64,000 nucleotides of DNA, taken from positions 1-64,000 of IMG/VR virus record IMGVR_UViG_3300042898_002941; one strand, 5' to 3'. A program made the position numbers and the translations under genes. Positions 1-11,100 of this stretch are shown here, piece after piece. Every line of letters begins with the position of its first letter. Positions within the stretch are counted from its first letter, which is position 1. Below the pieces are notes generated by a model. The model had not been told where the DNA came from, did no database searches, and saw only the letters and a program-made list of their open reading frames with translations. The stretch is from a virus.

Positions 1-1
1 G

Positions 2-1231
2 ATGCAAAATGCCTACAGCGGGTTAACAGCAACAGGAGTGATACAACCACCAGTGACGCAACCTTCAATCAGCCAAGGACAAATATATACACAAACTGGT
101 TTACAACAAGTATCAGCAGTGAGTTTAACAATTAATTCTGCACTAGCTGTTCCTGGAGTGGTGCAATCTTCTTTGTCAAACTTTCCAATAGTTGCACTGA
201 CATCTGCCGCAGTTGCAGTGACTGACACATTGGCCAGCGGCGCCATTGACAATCTAAACACTGGCGCTTATTCCATAGTGTCAGATAATACTAGTCGAGT
301 CAATAGTATAGTCACCGGCACCACGGCGGCATTGGTATCCACTGCTAGTAAATTTGGTACTTTAGCAGTGAATAATTATATCACTCAAACTTTAGGCAGC
401 AACCCAGCATCAAGACTAGCACGAACTTATGTAAACAACGCTATAAATCAAGCTACAAATAGTGTAATAAGAGGAGTTTCTTCCACAGTAACAGGATTAA
501 TAAACGGCACTACCAGTATCAATCAAATTGCCACATTGGCAAAATCATCTGATTTTGCCAGTACACTGGCTGATCCCAGCACTGTGTTGTCTTCAAGCAA
601 CACTGGCGAAATAATAGAGTCGGGCATTAACAATGTAACAAGCTTTGTTAACAGTGCTGGAACTAACATTAATAATGCAGTTGACAGGATAACCGCTGGA
701 AATTTCAATTATTCAGGGCTGGCACAAGTTGGCATAGGATTAGCTGCAAACAGATTAGGAATAAGCCAATCTACTGTTAATGCTGTACAGACTGGATTAC
801 AGGTGGCCAGGGCACTGTCCACTGGTGGCCTAAGTGCTCTTGCAAATCCTGGTGTGATACGCAGTATCACTGGATTGCTTGGAGGAAGTAGTTTACTGAG
901 CAGTAGTTCCTTGAGCGCATTGAGAACAGTGGCCAGAATACCGGGACTAGGAGTAATCATGGGCGGCCTCCTGGGCGGTGGTGGCTTGGCCGGACAAACT
1001 AGACAAGCAGCAGGATTTAGCAATACTGTCAATCGTGCCATAGTAGATGTGGCGGTTTCAAAAATCTTAGGCAGTAATAAAATTCCTGCGCCAGTCTATG
1101 GATACCCATCTCGTCGAGCATTGGCGCCAGCAACAAATATATTGCAAGCTCAGAATGTATTGGCTAAATCTAATTTGCCAACTCAAGCAGTTTTAGGTGG
1201 ACAATCTATTGATATATCTGGACCAAATTGA
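2..1231 (+). CDS. Ala/Ser/Thr-rich probable virion protein, likely 5'-truncated
   Basis: The visible 409 residues are low in complexity and rich in Ala, Ser, Thr, Asn and Gly. Several hydrophobic Gly/Leu-rich stretches occur around residues 270-330, including a run of glycines near residue 325. There is no signal peptide and no recognisable catalytic motif. The first ATG lies at base 2, so the protein probably begins before the window. It sits 52 bases upstream of the gp25-like baseplate gene on the same strand, which suggests a tail or baseplate component. I do not recognise the family, and a role in the tail is inferred from position only. Confidence 0.6.
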   Translation: MQNAYSGLTATGVIQPPVTQPSISQGQIYTQTGLQQVSAVSLTINSALAVPGVVQSSLSNFPIVALTSAAVAVTDTLASGAIDNLNTGAYSIVSDNTSRVNSIVTGTTAALVSTASKFGTLAVNNYITQTLGSNPASRLARTYVNNAINQATNSVIRGVSSTVTGLINGTTSINQIATLAKSSDFASTLADPSTVLSSSNTGEIIESGINNVTSFVNSAGTNINNAVDRITAGNFNYSGLAQVGIGLAANRLGISQSTVNAVQTGLQVARALSTGGLSALANPGVIRSITGLLGGSSLLSSSSLSALRTVARIPGLGVIMGGLLGGGGLAGQTRQAAGFSNTVNRAIVDVAVSKILGSNKIPAPVYGYPSRRALAPATNILQAQNVLAKSNLPTQAVLGGQSIDISGPN

Positions 1232-1283
1232 TGCATACAGCACTGCCGCATGACAACCTCTAATTTGCCACGGTAAATACAAC

Positions 1284-1658
1284 ATGGCCACATTCATTGG
1301 ATTTAACACTATCAATCAGTATAAAAAATTTACTGTGGTTGATTTTGACTTGATCAAAATTGATCTTTTAAATGCGTTTAACATACGTCAAGGACAACTA
1401 GTGGGACGTCCAGGATACGGCACTACACTTTGGAACAACTTGTTTGAAAATCAAACACAAGAAACTCTGGCCAGTGTATACAACGAGATCCAAAGAGTTG
1501 TGTCAGGTGATCCCAGAGTGTATGTGAGCTCTCTACAAGTGTTTCCGCAACAAAACGGTTTATTAATACAACTTGCACTGGCAACAGTTGCTGGACAAGA
1601 TGCCAAACTACTGAGTATATTCTTTGACCAGGGTGTCGGGGTTGCTACCTACGTTTAA
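1284..1658 (+). CDS. gp25: Baseplate wedge protein, gp25-like (GPW/gp25 family)
   Basis: At 124 residues the protein is close to T4 gp25 (132 residues). It contains the family pattern: an N-terminal strand (about residues 14-28), the Asn-x-x-x-Gln-Gly-x-x-x-x-x-Pro-x-Tyr-Gly turn (about 33-47) and a helix ending in a Pro-Arg-Val strand (about 75-82). In T4-like phages this protein joins gp6 and gp53 in the baseplate wedge core near the sheath. The gp6-like gene follows 45 bases downstream, the conserved order in T4-like phages. A TAAATA box lies 5 bases before the ATG. Confidence 0.88.
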   Translation: MATFIGFNTINQYKKFTVVDFDLIKIDLLNAFNIRQGQLVGRPGYGTTLWNNLFENQTQETLASVYNEIQRVVSGDPRVYVSSLQVFPQQNGLLIQLALATVAGQDAKLLSIFFDQGVGVATYV

Positions 1659-1677
1659 CTACGCAGTTTATTTTTTC

Positions 1678-1686
1678 CATAAATAA
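1678..1686 (+). promoter_or_regulatory. Putative T4-type late promoter box upstream of the gp6-like gene
   Basis: The sequence CATAAATAA differs by one base from the T4 late promoter consensus TATAAATA. It lies in the short gap after the gp25-like gene and 17 bases before the gp6-like ATG. A ribosome-binding site AGGAAG sits between the two. The spacing leaves room for a very short leader, as in compact T4 late units. Assignment rests on motif and position only. Confidence 0.42.
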
Positions 1687-1703
1687 TAAGAATAGGAAGA
1701 GAC

Positions 1704-4700
1704 ATGGCAACAACCACAAGACAGACAGTAATTTTTGGTGTTGAAGATTGGAAACGAATCTATCAAACTTACCGAGAAGCTGACTTTCAAAGTTACGATT
1801 TTGAAACACTACGCAAAAGTTTTGTAGATTATCTGCGATTATACTATCCAGAAACATTCAATGACTACATTGAATCATCAGAATTCATTGCCTTGTTGGA
1901 TGTCATGGCCTTTATGGGGCAAAGTCTTGCATTCAGGTCTGATCTAAACACACGTGAAAACTATTTAGACACTGCTGAAAGACGAGACAGCGTGGTTAAA
2001 TTGGCCAACTTGGTCAGTTATACTCCTTTGCGCAACACTGAATCATCTGGCTACCTCAAAGTCTTCAGCGTAAAAACAACAGAAAATGTCACTGATTATA
2101 ACGGAGTCAATCTTGCCAACATCACAGTTAACTGGGCTGATCCTAGCAATCTCAACTGGCAAGAACAATTCACCAGTATTATCAATTCTGCGTTAGTAAA
2201 CACACAACGCTTTGGCAAACCAGGGAACGACCAAGTTATTCTTGGAGTGGATACTCAAGAGTACACTGTAAATCTAGTGCCAGGTTTTCTTCCTGTGATT
2301 CCATACACTGCAACCATCGACGGAATCAACATGCCATTCGAGGCAGTGAGCGCAACCAGCTCAGGTCAAACATATATCTACGAGCCACCACCGCTGCCTA
2401 ACGGACAATTTAATATGTTGTTTAGAAATGATCAACTGGGATTTAGCAGTGCCAACACAGGATTTTTCTTTTATTTCAAACAAGGCGTGTTGCAAAATCA
2501 AGATTTTAACTTGCCAGAACGCATCAGCAATCGCCAAGTCAATATCAATATTGAAGGCATTAATAACACTGACGTTTGGTTGTATCAATTGGATAACGTT
2601 GGCAATATAACCAGTTACTGGCAGTTTGTACAGAGTGTATACGCGGCAGCAGTTGAACAACTGACGCCGGGCACAAGAGACATCTATAGTATAACCAGTG
2701 CCACCAACGATCAAATTATATTAAACTTTGGCGATGGAGTTTTTAGCACTATACCAGTGGGAGCATTTCGCACGTATGTACGGTCGAGCAATGGATTAAC
2801 TTACATTATCAATCCAGAAGAAATGCAAAGTGTTAGCATACCAATTAGTTACGTTAGTCGCACAAATCAAATTGAAACTATAACTTTTACTTGTGGAATT
2901 ACCAGCCCAGTGACCAACGCTCAGGCTCGAGAAACTCTGGAGCAAATTAAACAACGAGCTCCTGCACAGTATTACACACAAAATCGTATGGTCAATGGAG
3001 AAGATTACAACAATTTTCCATTTACTCAATACAATAGTATTTTAAAAAGTAAAGCATTGAATCGTGCATCCATTGGCACCAGTCGATATCTTGATCTTGT
3101 GGATGGTACAGGAAAATATTCTAGCACTAATATTTTTGCCGCTGATGGTGCTTTGTACGAAGCCAACACTTTGCCGGCATTCCAATTTTCCTGGCTAACC
3201 ATTCCGGACATTTCGGACGTGCTCTACAATCAAATTAATCCTTTGTTGATCAAAGCTGGTCTACAACAATTTTATTACGCTAATTTTACAAGACCAGATT
3301 TGTCCGTGCTAAATTATACATGGCGTCAAAGCACAGTAATTACAAACGAAACCACTGGATATTTTCAAAATGCTGCAGGCACTCCGGTGCCCATTGGCAC
3401 CTATGCCAGCAACAATGCCAAGTACATAACCGAAGGCAGTCTTGTTAAATTTGTTCCTCCCACTGGATATTATTTTAATTCAGACAATCAATTGGTAGCT
3501 GGCATCCCTGGGCTGGCCGGCGATAAGTTAGTAATATGGGCAAGCCCTACCGCAGTTTATCTAAGTGGAACTGCCAGTGGATTTGGCAATTTGCCGTCGG
3601 GTGTGGGCCCTGTTGTGTTGAATAATTTTGTACCCACTGGTGCAATACCCACACAAGTTATTCCAGTGTTTGTAACTGATATTCCTGTGAGTGTTCAACA
3701 AAATATTGTAAATCAAATTTATTTGAATCAAAATTTTGGCATTGGTTACAATAATATAACTGCCACTTGGTATGTTATAACTGCTAACAATCTTGCAACA
3801 AATGCTGCATTTAGTTTGACCAATCAACAAAGCACTGCTGGTACAAATAGCGACGCTTCGTGGTTGATACAAGTTACCACTACTGCGTCGGGCTTGGCCA
3901 ATTACACAGTGGTGTCAAGAAGTTTAGATTATTATTTTGGCAGTGTTATAGACACAAGATTTTTCTTCTATACCAATCAACCAATTTATGACTCGCGCAC
4001 CGGAACTGTGATCAGAGATTTTGTCAATGTATTAAAAGTTAACAGTCAACCTGACAGCAATTTCCCATTGGCAGGTGATAATGTGTTGACCATTATAGAT
4101 CAACCTGTGCTCAGCGATGGATTGGTTGACGACTTTCAGGTGTTGGTTAGTTTTGCTACAACACCGGGTGATTTGATACCCATAAACCCTGACTTTTTCA
4201 ATGATATCGTGGCCCCTAATGTTAACGCAAATCACAAATTAGTTTTTTTGCAACAAACAGTGGACTTTGATAATCTTCAACGATACTTGTTGGTTGCATC
4301 AGGAACAGTTAACAGTGACTATGCTACGTTGGGAGCAATTGAATTGGCCATAGCACAGTACAATCTTGGTCAAGTGTTTTATGCCTATCAAGATCAGGTG
4401 TTCTATACCCTTGCAGTAAACTCTGCAGGCGACACCATACTAACTGTCAATTCAACTTATATTGCGTATACTGGTAGACAAAGTTTGTACTTTCAATATA
4501 GACACAACAGTCCATTGACCAATAGAATAGATCCTGGATCAACAAATATCATTGATATCTATATTGTAACCAATTCTTATTACACTGCTTATACAAATTG
4601 GTTACGCGATTCCACAGGAACAGTGCCGTTACCATTGGCACCCACCATTGATGATCTCACAACTGCATACGTTGGACTACAAGATTACAAAATGATATCA

Positions 4701-5117
4701 GATAATATGATATTAAATTCTGTGCAGTTTCAGCCATTGTTTGGCAGCAAGGCCGCACCAGCTTTGCGAGCCACAATAAAAGTCATACAATCTACACAAA
4801 GCACTGCCAGCACCAGTGAAATAAAAAATCTTGTTGTGGCCAATATGAACGCATATTTTGACATAGCAGTTTGGGATTTTGGACAAACATTTTATTTTTC
4901 AGAACTGGCTGCATACATACATCAACAGATAGGCGACATAGTTAGTTCTGTTGTGCTGGTTCCTTTAAATCCACAAAAGAGTTTTGGCGATTTATACGAA
5001 ATCAGATGTGCACCTAATCAAATTTTTGTGAATGGTGCCACTGTTAACGACATACAGGTCATAACTGCATTGACCAGTACAAACTTACAAACTGCTCCTG
5101 GCAGCGGAGTAATTTAA
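1704..5117 (+). CDS. gp6: Baseplate wedge protein, gp6-like (baseplate J-like)
   Basis: The N-terminal 120 residues match the T4 gp6 pattern closely. It has the segment FRSDLNTRENYLDTAERRD at about residues 77-95, followed by the Val-x-x-Leu-Ala-x-Leu-x-Ser-Tyr-x-Pro motif. gp6 forms the dimeric wedge ring that holds the T4 baseplate together and rearranges on contraction. At 1,137 residues it is far longer than T4 gp6 (660). The extra length is Asn/Thr/Tyr-rich beta-type sequence in the middle. The C-terminal 150 residues again look like the conserved gp6 tail. Its stop codon shares a base with the next ATG (TAATG). Confidence 0.85.
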   Translation: MATTTRQTVIFGVEDWKRIYQTYREADFQSYDFETLRKSFVDYLRLYYPETFNDYIESSEFIALLDVMAFMGQSLAFRSDLNTRENYLDTAERRDSVVKLANLVSYTPLRNTESSGYLKVFSVKTTENVTDYNGVNLANITVNWADPSNLNWQEQFTSIINSALVNTQRFGKPGNDQVILGVDTQEYTVNLVPGFLPVIPYTATIDGINMPFEAVSATSSGQTYIYEPPPLPNGQFNMLFRNDQLGFSSANTGFFFYFKQGVLQNQDFNLPERISNRQVNINIEGINNTDVWLYQLDNVGNITSYWQFVQSVYAAAVEQLTPGTRDIYSITSATNDQIILNFGDGVFSTIPVGAFRTYVRSSNGLTYIINPEEMQSVSIPISYVSRTNQIETITFTCGITSPVTNAQARETLEQIKQRAPAQYYTQNRMVNGEDYNNFPFTQYNSILKSKALNRASIGTSRYLDLVDGTGKYSSTNIFAADGALYEANTLPAFQFSWLTIPDISDVLYNQINPLLIKAGLQQFYYANFTRPDLSVLNYTWRQSTVITNETTGYFQNAAGTPVPIGTYASNNAKYITEGSLVKFVPPTGYYFNSDNQLVAGIPGLAGDKLVIWASPTAVYLSGTASGFGNLPSGVGPVVLNNFVPTGAIPTQVIPVFVTDIPVSVQQNIVNQIYLNQNFGIGYNNITATWYVITANNLATNAAFSLTNQQSTAGTNSDASWLIQVTTTASGLANYTVVSRSLDYYFGSVIDTRFFFYTNQPIYDSRTGTVIRDFVNVLKVNSQPDSNFPLAGDNVLTIIDQPVLSDGLVDDFQVLVSFATTPGDLIPINPDFFNDIVAPNVNANHKLVFLQQTVDFDNLQRYLLVASGTVNSDYATLGAIELAIAQYNLGQVFYAYQDQVFYTLAVNSAGDTILTVNSTYIAYTGRQSLYFQYRHNSPLTNRIDPGSTNIIDIYIVTNSYYTAYTNWLRDSTGTVPLPLAPTIDDLTTAYVGLQDYKMISDNMILNSVQFQPLFGSKAAPALRATIKVIQSTQSTASTSEIKNLVVANMNAYFDIAVWDFGQTFYFSELAAYIHQQIGDIVSSVVLVPLNPQKSFGDLYEIRCAPNQIFVNGATVNDIQVITALTSTNLQTAPGSGVI

Positions 5118-8100
5118 TGGCCACAGTTCGCACAGTTGATTTTTTACCAGAAATATTTCAAACACCGGTTAACAAGCAATTTTTAGCAGCCACTCTTGAC
5201 CAACTGGTTCAAGAACCTAAATTTAAAAAATCACAAGGGTTTATAGGACAACGAGTTGGACCCGGGGTCAATGCCAATGACCAGTATGTGATTGAACCTA
5301 CAAAAAGTCGCAATGATTATCAGTTAGAACCTGGCGTGGTTCAAATTGATCCAGTTGATGCTAAAAAAATTGTTGATGTCATAACTTATCCAGGCATAAC
5401 TGATGCATTGACTCTGCAAGGTGGAATCACCAACAATGCAGATTATCTTTATACCAGTGATTACTACACCTGGGATCCTTTTGTTGATTTTGATAAATTT
5501 GTAAACTACGCACAATATTTTTGGTTGCCCAATGGACCAATGGCAGTTGATGTGAGTGCCACTGGAGTACCTGTTACCGACAGTTTCACTGTGACTCGTG
5601 CAAATGGAGTCTATACTTTTAGTGGGTATGCAGGCAACAATCCAGTACTAACTTTGGTCAAGGGCGGCAACTATACATTTAATGTGGCACAAAATACCAC
5701 TGAAACAATCACATATCGTGTGACCAATAGTGGCACAAGTGCATATGTGATCAATCAAGAATCAAATCCCAGTCTGACTTTGGTTCGAGGAAATACATAC
5801 TATTTTAATCTGTCATTGACTGGCGCTTTTCCTTTTTTTATTAAAACTATTGCCAGCCTGGGCCCGGTCAATGTCTATTCCAATGGAGTCATAAACAACG
5901 GAGCCAGTGACGGACAAATTATATTCACAGTGCCCCAAGATGCTCCAGATGTATTATTTTATTGCAATCCAGTGGAGTTTAATCTACGTGGGCAATTTAA
6001 CATAATTGACGCAACTGCAGGAACTGGCAATGATTTCTGGATTCAAACTGATCCTGGAATCAATGGACGTATCCCTGCAACTCCTAACATCAGTAGTAGA
6101 ACTATACTTGGAGTAACCAATAATGGTATTGATCTCGGAACTATTACATTTGATGTACCCCTCAGTGACGCACAAAGTTTTTATTATAATTTACCTGCTA
6201 TCCCACTCAACAACGGCACAGTTGATCTTATAACAACAACCTTACAATTCAATCAAGTCAATAATCAATTTCTTGATGCATTTTACACAGCCAATCCCAA
6301 TGGGATAGATGGCATAACAAATTTAAATGGTCGCACCATTGTTTTTACTGCAACTCAAGGTTGGGAAATAACAAGTTTTTTTGATCCGTTGGTCACTGGT
6401 CAAAACGGACAACCAGGCAGCTTTGATAGTTTGCCGTTTGATAACACTACTTTTATTACCAATCCAGAAGAACAATACAGTGTCTGGAGAATTCAGTATC
6501 AAACTGATTCGGGTGGCCAGGTCTATCTGTCATTGACCAGTGTTGCAACTGTGCCAGAATTAGATAAATTTACTATTTTGTTTGGCAACCAATGGGCCAG
6601 CACACAGTGGTATAAAGATGTCGATGGGTATTTTGAACAAATTCCATTGTTGACTGCAGCACGTAGTGTACTATGGTATCAAGATGGCACGGATCCTAAT
6701 ATTTTTGGTCAAATTCGATTAATTGATCAAACGGGTGTTTCTACATTGGATATTGATACTATCATTGGACAAAAAACCTATACAAGTCCCAATGGAGTAA
6801 CATTCACCAATGGTATGAAAGTAATATTCCGTGGTACTACGGCTCCGGCCAGTTATTCAAATAATGAATATTATATAGAAGGAGTTGGGACTGCAATTCA
6901 ATTGTTGCCAGTAACCAATTTTGTAACACCGGAACCATATGTTGAAGCACAATATGCATTGATCAACAGTGACTCTGCATTGAACGGCCCGTTGACTCCG
7001 GACTATTTGACAATAAATCGAGCCAGTGGAGATTTAAACCCATGGTCTCGTAGCAATCGTTGGGTTCAAATTGATGTTATCAATGCGTCGGCTGCTTACA
7101 ACAATACTGTTCCTGTGTTAGATAACAATTTTCGTGCTCGCCGACCTATATTAGAATTCCGTGCTGGAACTCGATTGTTTAATTTTGGAACACAAGGCAA
7201 ACCACCGGTTAACATTATTGATTTCACACAAACAGATGCACTAAGAACAGTCAACGGCAGCATTGGTTTTGGCACTGATGGTTATGAGTTAGTCAGCGGT
7301 GACAGAGTTGTTTTTGCTGCTGATATAGATCCTGTTGTTCGGCGAACAATATATCAGGTTAGTTTTATTATTCCTGATACCGTGCCACCATTGATTTCAC
7401 AGCCATTGATTAGTTTAATTCCTGCTGCTGATAGTCCAGCATTGCTTGATCAAAGTGTGTTGTGTTTAAATGGTAACACGTTACAGGGTCAAAGTTTCAG
7501 ATATGACGGTGTTAATTGGGCGGAAGAACAACAAAAACTCAATGTCAATCAACCTCCTCAATTTGACATTTATGATGCTGATGGAATAAGTTTTGGTGAC
7601 AGAGTCAAATACTCCAGTTCAAACTTTCTAGGCAGTTCATTGTTCAGTTATGCAGTGGGATCTGGTCCGTTAGATTTATATTTAGGATTTCCGTTAACCT
7701 ATCTGAGTTTGACCAACATTGGTGATATTGTTTTTGATAACAATTTCTATGCTGATTCATTCACCTACACATTGAATACTGTTGGGCAGACTGTGCCATT
7801 AAGTTCCGGATTTGTAAGGCAGTACAGTACCCGATTGCTGTACGACCGAGAAATTGGATGGCAAAATGGAATAACCCAAAGTCAAATTAGACAACAATTT
7901 CAATTTGTCTATGATGGATCGCCTTCACTACTGGATATTGCAGTCAGTACTGGCACAGTGGTTCCTGCAGTACAAGTTTTTATCAATGCTACTTTTCAAG
8001 AATCTTACAACTATAGAGTCTCTATAGGAACCAACACAACCACAATCACATGGTTGACCGAGTATGCACCTGGAGACTTGATTGAAATTCAAGTGCTCAG

Positions 8101-11100
8101 TGATCAGGTCAGTACAAATGGATTTTTCCAAGTTCCTATGAATTTAGAAAACAATCCATTAAACGGCAACAGCACACAATTTACGCTGGGCACTATTCGC
8201 AATCATTACAGTACCATTGCTCAAAATCTTATTGGCTTGCAAGGGCCAGTCATTGGTGCAAACAATACCAGAGACCTGGGCAACTTGATCCCTTACGGTT
8301 TACAGATACTGCAACAAAGTTCGCCGCTCACGTTGGCCGGCTATTTTATGCGAGATCCCAACTATGATGTATTTGCTAGTTTGGATTTTAACAGCCGAGA
8401 ATACATTAAATTTAAATCTTTATTGTTAAACACTGTGATCAGTAACGATTACGGAACAATGACCATTCCAGAAATATTAGATTCTGCAATTGCACAAATC
8501 ACTGTTGGCAGAACAAATTTAAGTCCGTTCTATTGGAGTGACATGTTGCCAACTGGCACCACGTTTATTTCAAACTCCACAACAGTATCACAAATAACAA
8601 CATCAGTATTCAACACTTCACAAACTTACAATTTTACTGAATCTAACTACTTGGGATTATTAGTATACCTCAATGATGTGTTATTGGTGCGCAACTATGA
8701 TTACATAGTGAGTGTTGATAGTCCTGTGTTGACCATAACAGTACCATTGAGCGTAGGCGATGTTGTCACAATCAATGAATACAGTGATACTGTTGGAAAT
8801 TTTGTACCCAACACACCAACCAAATTGGGCTTGTATCCTAAATTCAAGCCTGAAATCTTTTATAATCCTGACTATTTAAATCCTGTTCTGGTTATACAAG
8901 GACATGATGGTAGTATAACAATAAGTTTTGGTGATTTCAGAGATGAAATCTTGTTAGAATTTGAAAAACGAATTTATGACAATCTTAAAAATGATGGTAA
9001 TCCAGTACCGTTGGTTGCCGAAGATGTTGTGCCAGGATTTTTTAGAACCACGGATTACACACAGGCGCAGATAACACAAATACTCAGTGAAAGTTTTTTA
9101 ACTTGGGTAGGCCAAAACAAAGTAGACTATAAAACACAAAACTATATTGCAACAAACCCGTTTACCTACAACTACAGTGTGTCTGGTAACAAACTCAACG
9201 AAGAACCGTTGTTGGGCGCCTGGCGAGGTATCTATCGTTATTTTTACGATACCACAAGTCCTAATCTAACACCATGGGAAATGCTGGGATTCTCAGAGCA
9301 ACCTGCCTGGTGGACTGCACGTTATGGTCCTGTGCCGTACACCAGTGATAACCTGGTATTATGGGGCGATCTTGAAGCCGGATACATAGCAGATCCTATT
9401 GCACCTTATATTGATCCTCGTTATGTACGTCCTGGATTGACCACAGTGATCCCGGTGGACTCGCAAGGTGAATTACTAAGTCCATTACAAAGCGTAGTGG
9501 GATTGTATAATCCCAATGCTTGGCGTAAAAGTTGGGTAGTCGGCGATGGCGGTCCAACTGAAGCTTCATGGTGGGCTAGTTCAAGTTATCCGTTTGCAGT
9601 CATGCGATTGCTAGCGTTAACACGCCCGGCTGAATTTTTTAGTTTGTTTGTGGACAGAGACCTGTATCGCTACAATGCGGAATTTGAACAATATCTCTAC
9701 AATGATCGTTATAGAATCAATGCCAATGAAATTCAAGTTTATGGCAACGGAGTCAGCAAGGCCAGTTACATAAATTGGATTATTGATTATAATCAACAAC
9801 TTGGTATTAATTCATCTTCGGCACTAACTAGAGATTTGGCCAATCTTGATGTGAGACTTTGTTATAGAATGGCTGCGTTTACAGACAAACAGTATGCTAA
9901 TATCTATTTGGAAAAGTCTAGTCCAGACAGCCAAAATTCTAGTTTGTTGTTGCCACCGGAAAGTTGGAATTTATTACTATATGCCAATCAACCTTTTGGT
10001 GAGATTGTGTACAGCTCGCTAATAATTCAACAATTAGAATCAGGGTTCACTGTGTATGGATACAGTAATGTTCAACCATATTTTCCAATTGTGGCCAGTG
10101 CTACCAATGGAACAACACAAACCATCAGTGCCGGTGGCACTGATGTAATAGTTCCTGCACAGTATACCAATAATATAGTTAATATACCTTATGGATACAA
10201 TTTCTCTAACGCTACAATTGTTGTGGATTTTATTTTAAGTTATGGTGTATTTTTAACCAGCCAAGGGTTGGTATTTGACGGAGTACAAAATGGTTACACC
10301 CTTAACTGGGCACAGATGGCTCAAGAATTTTTATACTGGAGCCAACAAGGCTGGGCTCCAGGCACAATTATTAATTTGAATCCTGGTGCCAGTAAAATAA
10401 CTGCATACAAGCCCGGAGCAGTTGTGGCAGCAGTCACAAGTTTGACTCCAGAAAATCAGTTGACTGATCAAAACAAACAGTCGATCAAATCGCGCGATTT
10501 GATCGTACAACGATACGGAGATACATTTACCATATCATCTGCCACGAATCAAACTATTTCATATCTGGATTTAAAATTTACCAATTATGAAAATATGGCT
10601 GTGTTGGACAATGTTAGTATTTTTAACGATTTAATATATAATCCCATAACCGCAGAACGACAAAGTCGTATGGCCTGGAAGGCCAGTATCAGCAGTGACT
10701 GGGATGGCACTTTAAATGCGCAGGGATTTGTACTAAATCAAAACAATGTTGATCAATGGCAACCTAGTGTAAAATACACCAAGGGTGAAATAGTAATTTA
10801 TAAAAACACCTATTGGAGTGCGTTGAATATAATTCAACCTAGTACAACTTTTGACTATGCCAATTGGGTCAAGAGTGATTATGCTATGATCGCTCAAGGT
10901 CTGTTGCCTAACATTGCCAACAAAGCTGATCAACAAGCCAATAGCTATAATATCTATGATGCCAATTTGGCCAGTGACAATGATTTACTGGCATTTGGTC
11001 TCACTGGATTTAGACCACGTCAATACATGGTTGACCTTGATCTTGATGATGTTAGTCAAATACAGCTTTATCAAAACTTTATTGCCAGTAAAGGTACTAG